Origin: Lysinibacillus capsici
GTDB taxonomy: Bacteria; Bacillota; Bacilli; Bacillales_A; Planococcaceae
DNA length: 64,000 bases
Direction of reading: 5' to 3'
Assembly (NCBI RefSeq): GCF_003367505.1
Contig: NZ_PXXX01000010.1
Location: 186,001-250,000 of the forward strand
A program made the translations under genes and the position numbers. The notes under the pieces were generated by a model. The model ran no database searches, was not told the origin of the DNA, and saw nothing but the letters and a program-made list of their open reading frames with translations. Positions 24,429 through 33,430 of the stretch are shown here, piece after piece. How positions within the stretch are numbered: the first letter of the stretch is position 1; each line of letters starts with the position of its first letter.

Positions 24429-24469
24429 AGACATCCTAAAAATTTTTTGCACGGATGTCTGACATCAGA
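24429..24469. other. Nested hairpins upstream of the BMP lipoprotein operon
   Basis: AGACATCC (24429-24436) is the exact complement of GGATGTCT (24453-24460). The latter overlaps the palindrome TCTGACATCAGA (24458-24469). The cluster ends just before the sigma-D-type -35, so it may be an operator rather than an RNA element. Confidence 0.4.
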
Positions 24470-24470
24470 C

Positions 24471-24496
24471 TAAAAATATTAAGTTTTTGCCGATAT
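24471..24496 (+). promoter_or_regulatory. Sigma-D-type (motility/chemotaxis) promoter
   Basis: TAAA (24471-24474), 14-base spacer, GCCGATAT (24489-24496) matches the Bacillus sigma-D consensus TAAA-N14-16-GCCGATAA/T. It lies 33 bases before the lipoprotein start and fits a chemoreceptor operon. Confidence 0.75.
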
Positions 24497-24528
24497 ATAT
24501 TTTATACACAACAGGAGGTACACAAAAT

Positions 24529-25515
24529 TTGAAGAAATTATTCACTAGTTTTCTTTTGATCACTCTGTTGATAGCAGGCTGTTCCTCAGCACCGACAGAA
24601 ACATCAACTGAAGGATATAAGATAGGAATTTTACTATCAGATGCAGGACTAGGCGATGAATCATTTAATGATTCCGCTTTTAAAGGCTTAGAAAAAGCGC
24701 GCGACGAGCTAGGCATTTTGTTTGATTACAAAGAGGCTCCTGATGGTAAATACGAGGAAAAGCTGAATGAACTTGTAGCAGAAAAATATGATATCATCAT
24801 TGGTCTCGGGTTCTCTGTACAAGAAGCACTAGAAAAGACTGCAAAACAAAATCCCTCTCAGCAATTTATACTGATTGACGGGCAATCTGATATTAACAAC
24901 ATCATTTCGATTACCTTTAAAGAACAAGAAGGTAGCTTTTTAGTTGGCATGATTGCCGCTATGACAAGTAAAACAGGAAAAGTTGGCTTTATTGGTGGAG
25001 CAGATGCTCCTGTTATCCATCACTTTGAAAATGGTTTTATCGAAGGAGCACGTTATGTACAGCCATCGATTGAAATTATGAGTGACTATGCTGGTACCTT
25101 TGACGATACCCAGGCTGGTGCAGCAATAGCAGAAAGGTATATCAAAAATAACGTTGATTTTATTTACCATGCAGCAGGCTTTACTGGCTTTGGGGCGATA
25201 AAAAAGGCAGAGGAAATGGGGATCTATGCAGCAGGTGTTGATATCGATCAGTTTTTTGTTGCCGAAAAAACAGTTGTCACATCCATGCTTAAAAATGTTG
25301 ATCTAGCCGTCTATCAACTCGCTAAGACATTAGTAGAAAATGGTAAAATTACAGAAAAATCCTTTGCATTAGGTTTAGCGGATCAGGGTGTGGGACTAGC
25401 AGATATTCGTGTAATTCAACTGACAGCTGAGCAACAGACTGCTATCGAAAAAGCCAAAGAAGCCATTATTTCAGGTACGATAAAAGTTACTGCGGAAAAG
25501 AGGAATGACCAGTGA
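24529..25515 (+). CDS. BMP/Med-family substrate-binding lipoprotein
   Basis: 328 residues from a TTG at 24529 with AGGAGG 9 bases upstream. The signal ends in the lipobox LIAGC (Cys near 18). The mature domain reads [21 protein letters not shown], written here as [15 protein letters not shown] plus SAFKG, the hallmark of BMP (PnrA/TmpC) purine-nucleoside-binding proteins. Later strands GKVGFIGG and GVDIDQFF are also family-like. No nucleoside permease follows. Instead a chemoreceptor gene overlaps its stop by 4 bases, so it probably presents ligand to that receptor. Nucleoside specificity is by family only. Confidence 0.85.
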   Translation: MKKLFTSFLLITLLIAGCSSAPTETSTEGYKIGILLSDAGLGDESFNDSAFKGLEKARDELGILFDYKEAPDGKYEEKLNELVAEKYDIIIGLGFSVQEALEKTAKQNPSQQFILIDGQSDINNIISITFKEQEGSFLVGMIAAMTSKTGKVGFIGGADAPVIHHFENGFIEGARYVQPSIEIMSDYAGTFDDTQAGAAIAERYIKNNVDFIYHAAGFTGFGAIKKAEEMGIYAAGVDIDQFFVAEKTVVTSMLKNVDLAVYQLAKTLVENGKITEKSFALGLADQGVGLADIRVIQLTAEQQTAIEKAKEAIISGTIKVTAEKRNDQ

Positions 25516-27173
25516 CACTACGTAAGAAATTATTTATGAACACATTGATTCCAATCGTATTGGCTATGGCTATGATTGGCTTTATTATCCTACAAACATT
25601 CACGATCCAAACAACAGCACAGGATGATACGAAACTTTTACTTGCAGTGAAAGAACTAGAGCAAAGTTTAGTTGTTGCCAGCCAATCTTTAAATAATTTT
25701 ACCTACCTGGATAGTGAAGCCAATAAAAACGAAGCGCTCGCTATTTTACAAGAAACAAAAAGTAATTTAGAGGCATTAGCCTCTCTAACGAGAATACCTG
25801 AACATCAGACAATCGTCGAAAAAATAGCTAGTAAATTTGAAAATCTAGAAAAAGCGACTGAAAGCGGGTTTCAAGAAAACAATCGCTCTGAAATTAAAAA
25901 GCAGTCCATCAGAATTAAAGGAATTTTAAACGATATGTATTTGCTCAAAAAAGAAACGAACGAATGGTATCAAGAAATGATCCAAGTAACGAAGCAAAAA
26001 ATAGGTTTCATTACAACCTCTACCATCATAGGTAGTGTGCTATTAATTATTGCTACGATACTTTATTCCTATGTAGCTGCGAAAAGAATTACCAAACCCA
26101 TTAATCAGATTGTAGATTGTGCACAGGCTGCAGCAACAGGAAACTTAACAATGGATACTTCTACCCTCTCCTATCAAGCAAACAGTCGATATGAGATTGA
26201 TCAATTAACAAAAAGCTTTGCAGACATGATGAATAATTTAAAAAATACTGTACAATCCATTGATAATATTGGAAAGGATGTTAATTTGTTTACACAAGAA
26301 GTGACGAGCCATATGAACAATATTCATGAAAGTAGTAATCAAGTCGCTACCTCAACCGACGAATTAGCAAAAGGCAGCTATACGATGTCAGAAGACATTC
26401 AATCAGTGGCACTCCAAATGAATAATATGGCAGATCAATTTAGGGATGTTATGCGTACGAGTGAGCAATCGGCTGACACTGGTAAACAAGCTCTGGAGGC
26501 TGTTCAAAATGGTCAATATTCATTAGAAAAACAATCTTCCATTGCAAAGGATATATCAACCACATCACTTGATATTAAGGAAGCTGTAACTCAATTTTCT
26601 CAATTCACTTCGGAAATTGAAGGCGCAGCCAATGCTGTCCATACGATTGCTAGCCAAACAAATTTATTAGCACTAAATGCTGCCATCGAGGCTGCAAGAG
26701 CTGGAGAAGCAGGCAAAGGGTTTGCCATTGTTGCCGAGGAGGTTAAAAAGCTCTCTTCTGAAACGGAGAATGCTACGAATTTAATCACTTCAATGGTCTC
26801 GCATATTCAAGATGGCATTACGCACATCCTTACTACGGCTGAACGAGGTTATCTGCTGTCAAATGAGCAATCTCAATCCATGGTAGAGACAGAACAATCA
26901 TTCTCTGTTATTACCATGCACATAACAAATATCTATCGCGATTTACAAAACCTCACAAGAGAAATGGCACAAACAAATGAAATGAGCCAGCAAGTAAATA
27001 GTACCATTGAAAATATTTCTGCTATTACAGAAGAAACGGCTGCTGGCACAGAAGAAATATCGGCATCAACGCAAGAACAGCTACTTTCCTTCCAAAAAAT
27101 TAGTGCTAAGATAGACGATCTTGAAGCTATGACTAATACGTTGATGAATGAGCTCAAAAAATTCACCCTATAG
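25512..27173 (+). CDS. Methyl-accepting chemotaxis protein
   Basis: 553 residues from a GTG overlapping the lipoprotein stop (GTGA). TM1 lies near 8-28. A helical extracytoplasmic sensor of about 130 residues follows, with no recognisable Cache or PAS motif, and looks like a four-helix bundle. TM2 is near 163-188, HAMP about 189-245, then a long methylation/signalling coiled coil with the conserved hairpin tip around [20 protein letters not shown] (about 385-405). Its signal domain couples to CheA/CheW. The paired binding lipoprotein suggests indirect ligand sensing, as in sugar or autoinducer taxis in other bacteria. Confidence 0.95.
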   Translation: MTLRKKLFMNTLIPIVLAMAMIGFIILQTFTIQTTAQDDTKLLLAVKELEQSLVVASQSLNNFTYLDSEANKNEALAILQETKSNLEALASLTRIPEHQTIVEKIASKFENLEKATESGFQENNRSEIKKQSIRIKGILNDMYLLKKETNEWYQEMIQVTKQKIGFITTSTIIGSVLLIIATILYSYVAAKRITKPINQIVDCAQAAATGNLTMDTSTLSYQANSRYEIDQLTKSFADMMNNLKNTVQSIDNIGKDVNLFTQEVTSHMNNIHESSNQVATSTDELAKGSYTMSEDIQSVALQMNNMADQFRDVMRTSEQSADTGKQALEAVQNGQYSLEKQSSIAKDISTTSLDIKEAVTQFSQFTSEIEGAANAVHTIASQTNLLALNAAIEAARAGEAGKGFAIVAEEVKKLSSETENATNLITSMVSHIQDGITHILTTAERGYLLSNEQSQSMVETEQSFSVITMHITNIYRDLQNLTREMAQTNEMSQQVNSTIENISAITEETAAGTEEISASTQEQLLSFQKISAKIDDLEAMTNTLMNELKKFTL

Positions 27174-27189
27174 CGATTCGATTCATTAC

Positions 27190-27226
27190 CGCAAAAAATC
27201 CAGTGAAATGATTCACTGGATTTCTT
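27190..27226. terminator. bidirectional intrinsic terminator
   Basis: AAATCCAGTGAA / TTCACTGGATTT hairpin between the chemoreceptor and the convergent SDR gene, with A and T runs on the two sides. Confidence 0.9.
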
Positions 27227-27232
27227 CTTTCA

Positions 27233-27991
27233 TTATAAAGTTAAACCACCATCTACTAACACAATAGAGCCTGTCATATAGCTTGCTTTGTCTGATGCTA
27301 GGAATACTACCATTTCTGCTAATTCCTCTGGTTTTGCATAGCGTCCCATTCTCATATTTGGAATCTCCTCTGGCACATAGCCACCTGTTTCAAACATCGC
27401 AGTTACACTGTTTGTTAATGCCGTTTCTACTCCCCCTGGACAGATACCATTGATCCGAATACCTTTTTTTACATACTCCAAAGAAGCTGATTTTGTTAAA
27501 CCCACTACTGCATGCTTACTTGCAGAATAGACAGCCATACTGTGCTCACTGCGAACTCCTGCTGTAGAAGCTGTATTTATAATTGAACCGCTTCCTTGTC
27601 CCTCCATTACTTTTAAAACATATTTTAAGCCAAGGAATACACCCTTCACATTGATTGACATAATACGGTCATATTCTTCATCTTCAATCTCTGTTAGTGG
27701 AGAAATTTTCTGAATAACCCCAGCATTATTGAAAAATACATCAATACGTCCGTACGTATCAACAGCAGTATTGACATATTTCTGAACGTCTTCACTTTTT
27801 GAAACGCCTGCCTGAACGAAAATACCTTCCCCGCCTTGTTCTCTAATCAAGCTTACTGTTTCTTCCCCTGTTTCTTTGTTGAAATCCACTACCACCACTT
27901 TTGCACCATTGCTAGCAAGTTTCAAGCTGCTAGCTCTTCCAATTCCGCTTCCTGCGCCTGTTACAACTGCAATTTTATTCAAAAGATCCAT
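27233..27991 (-). CDS. Short-chain dehydrogenase/reductase (SDR)
   Basis: 252 residues, classical SDR. The cofactor motif is VVTGAGSGIGRA (about 9-20); an acidic residue after beta-2 (VVVDFN) favours NAD(H). The NNAG motif, catalytic Ser in INTASTAGV and YSASK (Tyr about 156, Lys 160) are present. The C-terminus YMTGSIVLVDGGLTL is the usual end. It resembles glucose-dehydrogenase or cyclohexanol-dehydrogenase-like enzymes, but substrate is unassigned. It is divergent from an AraC-type regulator that probably controls it. Confidence 0.9.
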   Translation of the reverse strand: MDLLNKIAVVTGAGSGIGRASSLKLASNGAKVVVVDFNKETGEETVSLIREQGGEGIFVQAGVSKSEDVQKYVNTAVDTYGRIDVFFNNAGVIQKISPLTEIEDEEYDRIMSINVKGVFLGLKYVLKVMEGQGSGSIINTASTAGVRSEHSMAVYSASKHAVVGLTKSASLEYVKKGIRINGICPGGVETALTNSVTAMFETGGYVPEEIPNMRMGRYAKPEELAEMVVFLASDKASYMTGSIVLVDGGLTL

Positions 27992-28105
27992 CTTCTATTC
28001 CTCCCTAACATTTTAAAGTCACTGTCTATTTTATTGCTACTTCTCCTTTATTTATTGTATTATTCTACACAAAATAGTACTTTCTCAATGTCTATCCAAT
28101 AAAAA

Positions 28106-28119
28106 TGTAAATGCTTTCA
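28106..28119. promoter_or_regulatory. cre-like (CcpA) site
   Basis: TGTAAATGCTTTCA matches TGWAANCGNTNWCA except for one position (T for C). It lies in the divergent SDR/AraC spacer, 37 bases before the AraC start, and could give carbon-catabolite control. Confidence 0.35.
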
Positions 28120-28155
28120 TTTTAATAGAATTATTACGAACTGGAGTGTAGGAAC

Positions 28156-29337
28156 ATGAAAATTAACACTATTGATCTTCAATACATCAGCCAATTAATC
28201 TATGAAACACATCATCTTCCAGTCACTTATATTAATTCATTAGGAAAAATAATCTTTGACTATTCATCAACAAATAATCCATCTTACATTTCTTTAAAGG
28301 AACAGTTGAAAACATATCCTTACCATAAAGATTCTAATGCCTATCCAATTTTTTTCTCTTATGCTGAGTTTAATTTTTTCTATATTAATGTGCAGCAAGA
28401 GGATCAATATTTAGGTGCAATTGTAGTTGGCCCTTCCCTTTCGCCAGAAGTGGAAGACATAAAGACAAGTGTTAATCAAGAGCTGATTCCTATTCTTCAT
28501 TATCAACAAAGTTTAGCCATTAGTTTATTTGTGTATTACGCCATCTATCAAAAGAAATTAAATAAATCTGCTGTCATTTATCACAACCAAGCATTAAGAC
28601 CTCTCATTCGTCATGAGGAAAATACTACGCTTGAGCTCTCCTATGCAAGAAGAAATGATATTGTTCATACAAATCTTTACTATGAAAAAATATTGTTAGA
28701 CAATGTGAAAAATGGGCGTATAGAGAAACTAAATGAAGTTTTGAATTATTCCATTGTTGAGCAAGCAGAACTTGGAATACTATCAAAACGCAATAATTTA
28801 AGAAGTGTTCAATATTTGATGATTACAGGCATTGCACTTATTTGCCGTGCAGCAATTGAGGGTGGTTTAAATGAAGAAACAGCCTTTACATTAAATGATT
28901 TTTACATTCAAAAGCTAGAGGATCAAAACAGTTTAATCGAAATTCTTTCGTTAATGGAGGAAGCTATTTACGACTATACAAGCCGTGTATCACAGGCAAA
29001 TACAAGGAAGTATTCTGGACCCATTACTACCTGTATCCATTTTATTGAAAATGAGTTGTATGGGGATCTAACACTCGACCAACTTTCAGCAATTTGCCAC
29101 CTAAGCCCCAATTATCTTTCCTCCTTATTTAAAAAGGAAGTAGGTACTTCCTTTAGTGAATATATTCAGCAGCAAAGGATTGATGAGGCGAAAAAACTCT
29201 TAACATTTACCAACTATCCAATCCTAGACATCGGTTCATTACTTAATTTCACAGATCAAAGCTATTTCATTAAAGTTTTCAAAAAATTTACGGGAATTAC
29301 CCCTAAACAATATAGAACTAAGTATTCTCATAAATAA
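28156..29337 (+). CDS. AraC-family transcriptional regulator with large sensor domain
   Basis: 393 residues. The C-terminal 100 residues hold two AraC helix-turn-helices (GDLTLDQLSAICHLSPNYLS, then YPILDIGSLLNFTDQSYFIK, ending GITPKQYRTKY). The 290-residue N-terminal part is not a cupin. It begins with a PocR/GAF-like segment (QLIYETHHLPVTYINSLGKI) and a helical middle, like YesS/YSIRK-type AraC proteins of Bacilli. ATG follows GGAGTGTAGGAAC. It is divergent from the SDR gene, the probable target. Confidence 0.9.
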   Translation: MKINTIDLQYISQLIYETHHLPVTYINSLGKIIFDYSSTNNPSYISLKEQLKTYPYHKDSNAYPIFFSYAEFNFFYINVQQEDQYLGAIVVGPSLSPEVEDIKTSVNQELIPILHYQQSLAISLFVYYAIYQKKLNKSAVIYHNQALRPLIRHEENTTLELSYARRNDIVHTNLYYEKILLDNVKNGRIEKLNEVLNYSIVEQAELGILSKRNNLRSVQYLMITGIALICRAAIEGGLNEETAFTLNDFYIQKLEDQNSLIEILSLMEEAIYDYTSRVSQANTRKYSGPITTCIHFIENELYGDLTLDQLSAICHLSPNYLSSLFKKEVGTSFSEYIQQQRIDEAKKLLTFTNYPILDIGSLLNFTDQSYFIKVFKKFTGITPKQYRTKYSHK

Positions 29338-29439
29338 TTCGATATAGAGGGAAAGTAAAAAGATGGTAGAAATCAATTTTTACTTTTCTCTTTCCTTTTT
29401 TGAAGTACTAACAATATCATCTATGTCATATCTTGAATT

Positions 29440-29460
29440 AAAACGTAACCATTACACTTT
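29440..29460 (+). promoter_or_regulatory. Zur-like operator before the permease pair
   Basis: An imperfect dyad of AAAACGTAAC followed by CATTACACTTT agrees with about 17 of 21 positions of the Bacillus Zur consensus (AAATCGTAAT-N-ATTACGATTT). It ends one base before the ribosome site AAGGAGGT, so a bound repressor would block transcription or elongation. Confidence 0.55.
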
Positions 29461-29472
29461 AAGGAGGTCTAT

Positions 29473-30474
29473 GTGGAACGTCTCCATTTTTCTAAATATG
29501 TATTGAATTTTTGGTTGCTCTTCATTTTATTCCTAGGCATGCTACAACTACTGTTATTCAACGTCTCAGCTCTAAACGACCTTAGTTCCTCTCTACTCAA
29601 TTTAAATACGATATTTTTAAGTATTTTAATTGAAGCATTACCATTTGTCTTAATTGGAATACTGATTGCTGGCTTTATACAAATTTTTATAACAGAGGAA
29701 CATATCCAAAGGTGGATTCCTCGAAACCCTGTGATGGCAGTTATCATGAGTTGTCTTGTAGGTGCATTATTTCCAGCCTGTGAATGTGGGATTGTTCCGA
29801 TTGTTAGAAGATTGATTGTCAAAGGCGTACCTATACATGCAGCTATAGGCTTTATGTTAACTGGTCCACTTATTAATCCCGTTGTTATTCTTTCTACTTA
29901 TATGGCATTTGGAAATGATTTAAGAATAGCGAGCCTTCGAATGCTTGTTGGCTTTGTCATCGCTATTGTAGTAGCATTACTTATCAGCTTATTTTTTAAA
30001 GGCTCCCAATTTAAGAGCTCTTTACAGCCCTACTCATTAACAATCCCTAGTCAACAAACATCCTTCTTCACCAAATTATTAAATATGGTCAAACATGCCA
30101 TCGATGAATTTTTTGATATGGGTAAATACTTAATTATCGGGGCATTTTTAGCTGCCTTTGTACAAACCTATATATCTACCAAAACACTCGTAGCCATTGG
30201 AGAAGGGGAACCCTCCTCCATTCTAGTTATGATGGGCTTAGCCTTCATTCTGTCACTTTGCTCTGAGGCAGATGCCTTTATTGGCGCATCCTTTAGTGCT
30301 ATTTTCTCCACTCCATCCATTCTGGCCTTTCTTATTTTTGGCCCTATGATCGATTTGAAAAATACCATTATGTTGATGAGCGTATTTCGTTTAAAATTTG
30401 TTTTTTGGTTTATCGCCTTAGTGGCTACAGTTGTCTACATTAGTATATGGATTCTTTCAGCGTATCTCTTCTAA
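29473..30474 (+). CDS. YcgR-like permease (UPF0718/ArsP-type, DUF318)
   Basis: 333 residues from a GTG behind AAGGAGGTCTAT. About eight membrane helices. The family marks are IEALPFVLIGILIAGFIQ (about 55-72), the Cys motif FPACECGIVPIVRR (about 98-111), FMLTGPLINPVVIL and LCSEADAFIGAS. This permease family includes ArsP-type exporters and B. subtilis YcgR. It is co-transcribed with the TIGR03943 protein 11 bases downstream, a conserved pair. The Zur-like site suggests response to zinc limitation, so metal or metallochaperone transport is plausible but not shown. Confidence 0.88.
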   Translation: MERLHFSKYVLNFWLLFILFLGMLQLLLFNVSALNDLSSSLLNLNTIFLSILIEALPFVLIGILIAGFIQIFITEEHIQRWIPRNPVMAVIMSCLVGALFPACECGIVPIVRRLIVKGVPIHAAIGFMLTGPLINPVVILSTYMAFGNDLRIASLRMLVGFVIAIVVALLISLFFKGSQFKSSLQPYSLTIPSQQTSFFTKLLNMVKHAIDEFFDMGKYLIIGAFLAAFVQTYISTKTLVAIGEGEPSSILVMMGLAFILSLCSEADAFIGASFSAIFSTPSILAFLIFGPMIDLKNTIMLMSVFRLKFVFWFIALVATVVYISIWILSAYLF

Positions 30475-30485
30475 GGGGGAAAACC

Positions 30486-31412
30486 ATGAAATTTCACGTT
30501 CAACAAGCGCTAAGAGCCTTCATGTTACTCTCCTTTTCGGCTATGATTGCCAACCTGCATTGGACCGGAGAACTAACAAAATTTATCAACCCTAAATATG
30601 AAGGGCTGAGTAAAACAGCCGCCATTTTATTTTTTATACTATTTCTTGTTCAAGTGACAAGAATTATATCTTTTTCAAAGGTTCCCCATTCATGTGATCA
30701 AACGGGACAAGCATGCTGCTCCCATCACGACCATGGTCACACAGCCTTTACCCGAAAAAAAATGATAGCCTACCTCATTATCATGACACCAATAATGACA
30801 GGCTTCTTCGTGCCAGCAAAAATTTTAGATGCATCCATCGCTGATAAAAAAGGTGGTGCATTTATTCTCACCCAGCAAAATCAATCATCTAAAATAGAGG
30901 ATTACCTCACTTCAAATGAAACGATTGATGAAAACATCTATGATGAACATGAAGCTGATCCCCGACTGACAGAGGAAAAACAGGAAATGACTAAAAAACA
31001 ATATGAGCAATTAAAGCAACAGCTATCCCAACAATCCATGCTAAAAATGACCGATGAGGACTACACGATTTATTATGAAGAAATTAATCAAAATTTGGCT
31101 AACTATTTGGGGAAGAAAATACAGTTGAAGGGCTTTGTTTTAAAAGAAGAAAATTTTACAGAAAAGCAACTAGTGATTTCAAGATTTCTTATTACGCATT
31201 GCGTCGCCGATGCCAGTATTGTCGGCTTTCTGACAGAGTTTTCGGACGCTCCTACACTCACAGAAGATACATGGATTGAAGTGGTCGGTACAATTAGTCA
31301 AACAACATATGAAGGTGCAAGCTTACCTGTTATCCATATTGATGATTGGGTAACAATCGAACAACCTGAATCACCTTATCTTTATCCTATTAATATTCGA
31401 ATGAGTTTCTAG
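30486..31412 (+). CDS. TIGR03943/YcgQ-like membrane protein with His-rich loop
   Basis: 308 residues from the ATG at 30486, 7 bases behind AAGGGGG. Two N-terminal helices (about 8-26, 42-60) are followed by a cytoplasmic or extracellular Cys/His cluster CDQTGQACCSHHDHGH (about 71-86), a third helix (about 96-115), and a soluble C-terminal domain with RFLITHCVADASIVGFLTEF (about 239-258) and WIEVVGTI. The cluster could bind zinc or another soft metal. It always partners YcgR-type permeases. Function is unknown; metal-linked transport is the inference from the cluster and the upstream Zur-like site. Confidence 0.88.
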   Translation: MKFHVQQALRAFMLLSFSAMIANLHWTGELTKFINPKYEGLSKTAAILFFILFLVQVTRIISFSKVPHSCDQTGQACCSHHDHGHTAFTRKKMIAYLIIMTPIMTGFFVPAKILDASIADKKGGAFILTQQNQSSKIEDYLTSNETIDENIYDEHEADPRLTEEKQEMTKKQYEQLKQQLSQQSMLKMTDEDYTIYYEEINQNLANYLGKKIQLKGFVLKEENFTEKQLVISRFLITHCVADASIVGFLTEFSDAPTLTEDTWIEVVGTISQTTYEGASLPVIHIDDWVTIEQPESPYLYPINIRMSF

Positions 31413-31417
31413 CAATA

Positions 31418-31446
31418 AAAGGGCAAAGCTTATGGCTTGCCCTTTT
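31418..31446. terminator. bidirectional intrinsic terminator
   Basis: AAAAGGGCAAGCC-type hairpin (AAGGGCAAAGC / GGCTTGCCCTT) with A and T runs on both sides, between convergent genes. Confidence 0.85.
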
Positions 31447-32733
31447 TCAGCTATTAATGGGGGATCGCACATCTAAGCCTAAATGGGAGCGTAATGTGCT
31501 ACCTTCATATTCAGCTCTGAATAACCCCCGCTCTACTAACATGGGAATAACGTCGCTAAAGAACAAATCCAAAGATTTCGCAGGTCCGCCTGGTATGGCA
31601 ATAAAGCCATCCAATGCACCCTCTTCATAAAAAGTAACAATTTGATCGACAATATCCTGTGGTGTACCGATTGCTACAAGGTGGGCTGAGCCAATTACCT
31701 CTGGGCGTGCTAACAATACTGCGACTGTTGGTTCATTGTTTACAATATAACGACGTACCAAATCTGCATGTGTTTTACTACGTACTTGTTGATCTTTTGA
31801 TGGCAGCATATCAACCGTTACCTGATCTTCAAGTGCCAAATGACGAACATCCATGCCAATCACAGATTCTAAAGCACTGTAGCGCCGCTCAAGTGTTAAA
31901 TGTGCATGTGCTTGTCGGTGCATTTCGAGTGCTTCTTCATATGTATCCCCTATAAAGAAATAGAGTCCGGGTAATAAGCGAATATCGTCGGCTGAACGAC
32001 CTACTTCTATAGCCTGCTGACGCAAATCATTACGCATCTCAATACCCACCTCCATGGCTGGTGTAGCCGCAAAAATCGCATTGGAAACAGTAGCCGCAAA
32101 TTGCCGCCCAACATCCGACGCTCCTGCTTGGAAGAGTGGAATCTCTCCTGCTGGATGCATTGGGAGATTTAAGGGACCTTTTATATGGAAAAATTCTCCT
32201 TCATGCTCAATTGGCTTAACAAGCTCTTTTATTTTCTCTAAATTCTCATCCATTTCTAATGTTTCATAGGGATAACTATGCCATAGCTGCTTGACCACCG
32301 CTGTACATTCTGCAGCTTTAGCATAACGCTCCTCGGAAGAAGGCATGGGCTCATTGCTGAAATTATGGGCGCCATCTATAGAGGTTACGATATTCCATCC
32401 AACTCGTCCTTCGCTAATCCAATTTAAGGACTGCAATTGACGCGCAATCAGATAAGGTGGCGTAAAGGATGTGGAAATCGTTGTTACTAAGCCAATCTGT
32501 TTCGTTTCTCTTGCCACCATCGCCATTAAAAAGTTAGGATCTAAGCCAACTGTTCCTTTCATTTTAGCCATTAATTCTGGATGAGCTGTTAAATAATCCG
32601 CCTTAAATACAAAATCTAATTTCGCTGCTTCAGCACGCTGCGCAAATGCAATATGTTCTTCTATCAAGGCACCCTGTTTGCCATGATTACCGTAAACAGC
32701 TAAATGCATTCCAATAATAAGGTGTCTTTTCAT
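31447..32733 (-). CDS. LLM-class flavin-dependent monooxygenase (NtaA/SnaA/DszA family)
   Basis: 428 residues from the ATG at 32733, with AAGGAG 8 bases upstream. The frame upstream of it reads through a Fur-like site and is rejected as a start. The TIM-barrel bacterial-luciferase fold is seen in AFAQRAEAAKLDFVFKADYL, WISEGRVGWNIVTS (about 115-128) and PLFQAGASDVGRQFAA (about 205-220), all diagnostic of the NtaA/SnaA/DszA branch. These enzymes use FMNH2 from a separate reductase to oxygenate chelators, polyketides or sulfur compounds. The Fur-like site implies induction under iron starvation; breakdown of an iron chelator is one attractive but unproven role. Confidence 0.9.
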   Translation of the reverse strand: MKRHLIIGMHLAVYGNHGKQGALIEEHIAFAQRAEAAKLDFVFKADYLTAHPELMAKMKGTVGLDPNFLMAMVARETKQIGLVTTISTSFTPPYLIARQLQSLNWISEGRVGWNIVTSIDGAHNFSNEPMPSSEERYAKAAECTAVVKQLWHSYPYETLEMDENLEKIKELVKPIEHEGEFFHIKGPLNLPMHPAGEIPLFQAGASDVGRQFAATVSNAIFAATPAMEVGIEMRNDLRQQAIEVGRSADDIRLLPGLYFFIGDTYEEALEMHRQAHAHLTLERRYSALESVIGMDVRHLALEDQVTVDMLPSKDQQVRSKTHADLVRRYIVNNEPTVAVLLARPEVIGSAHLVAIGTPQDIVDQIVTFYEEGALDGFIAIPGGPAKSLDLFFSDVIPMLVERGLFRAEYEGSTLRSHLGLDVRSPINS

Positions 32734-32756
32734 TGCTACTCTCCTTCTTTTTAATT

Positions 32757-32775
32757 GATAACGATTATCATTTTC
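32757..32775. promoter_or_regulatory. Fur box of the LLM monooxygenase gene
   Basis: GATAACGATTATCATTTTC matches 16 of 19 positions of the Fur consensus GATAATGATAATCATTATC. It lies 24 bases upstream of the start codon, where it would overlap the promoter or early transcript. A second Fur box at 54139 shares its first 16 bases. Confidence 0.7.
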
Positions 32776-32928
32776 ATAATAATCATTCATGGCAGAGATT
32801 GCAATGAATGACTATTAAGTTTTTGAAGGTCCTCTACAAATGAAAAATAAGCAACCAAACTAATATTTACTATAAAGTTAAATAAAGGTATTATCGAGAT
32901 AATTCAAAAATATTTAAGCGGAGGAATC

Positions 32929-33399
32929 ATGAGAAAATTTACCTCTTTATTTATAGTTACTCTTTTTATATTTCCAATTGGTGGCGCATCTTTTATAGAA
33001 GATCCTATACTCCAACCATCTATTCCGCCGAACCTTGGTGCTTCTGCTGAGGAATCTTATTCTACCCCCACAGCTGAAAAAAGTGATGATTCTCTTCTTA
33101 CAACGTCTTCTACCTTTCCAACTGGTCAGGGTTCGATGAGCTTTAATTTTAAAGCACCTAGTAATGGCACTGATACAATTCAAATTTATGTAAAAAATAA
33201 CAGCTCACAATCTATTAGGTTTATATTAACTGCACCTAATGGAACGGTTTGGATAGACGGAGAGATCATTAAATCTGGACAATCATTTACTTCAACTTAC
33301 GAGTTGGATGCAAGCCAAGCTGGTCAATGGTTCATGAAATTTGATAATAATGATGGTTCTTCAATTACAGTAGATATAAATACAAGTTACGAAATTTAA
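32929..33399 (+). CDS. Small exported protein, possible PPC-like beta-sandwich
   Basis: 156 residues. A signal peptide (RKFTSLFIVTLFIFPIGGAS) is followed by a Ser/Thr/Pro-rich stretch to about 65 and a beta-rich domain (GSMSFNFKAPSNGTDTIQIY, FILTAPNGTVW, AGQWFMKFDNNDG). The order resembles pre-peptidase C-terminal (PPC)-like domains that fold as secreted beta-sandwiches. AGCGGAGGAATC precedes the ATG. No sorting signal. It appears monocistronic. Function unknown. Confidence 0.7.
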   Translation: MRKFTSLFIVTLFIFPIGGASFIEDPILQPSIPPNLGASAEESYSTPTAEKSDDSLLTTSSTFPTGQGSMSFNFKAPSNGTDTIQIYVKNNSSQSIRFILTAPNGTVWIDGEIIKSGQSFTSTYELDASQAGQWFMKFDNNDGSSITVDINTSYEI

Positions 33400-33430
33400 T
33401 ATGGAGCTTCACCCTTTAGCTTTTTTCTAT

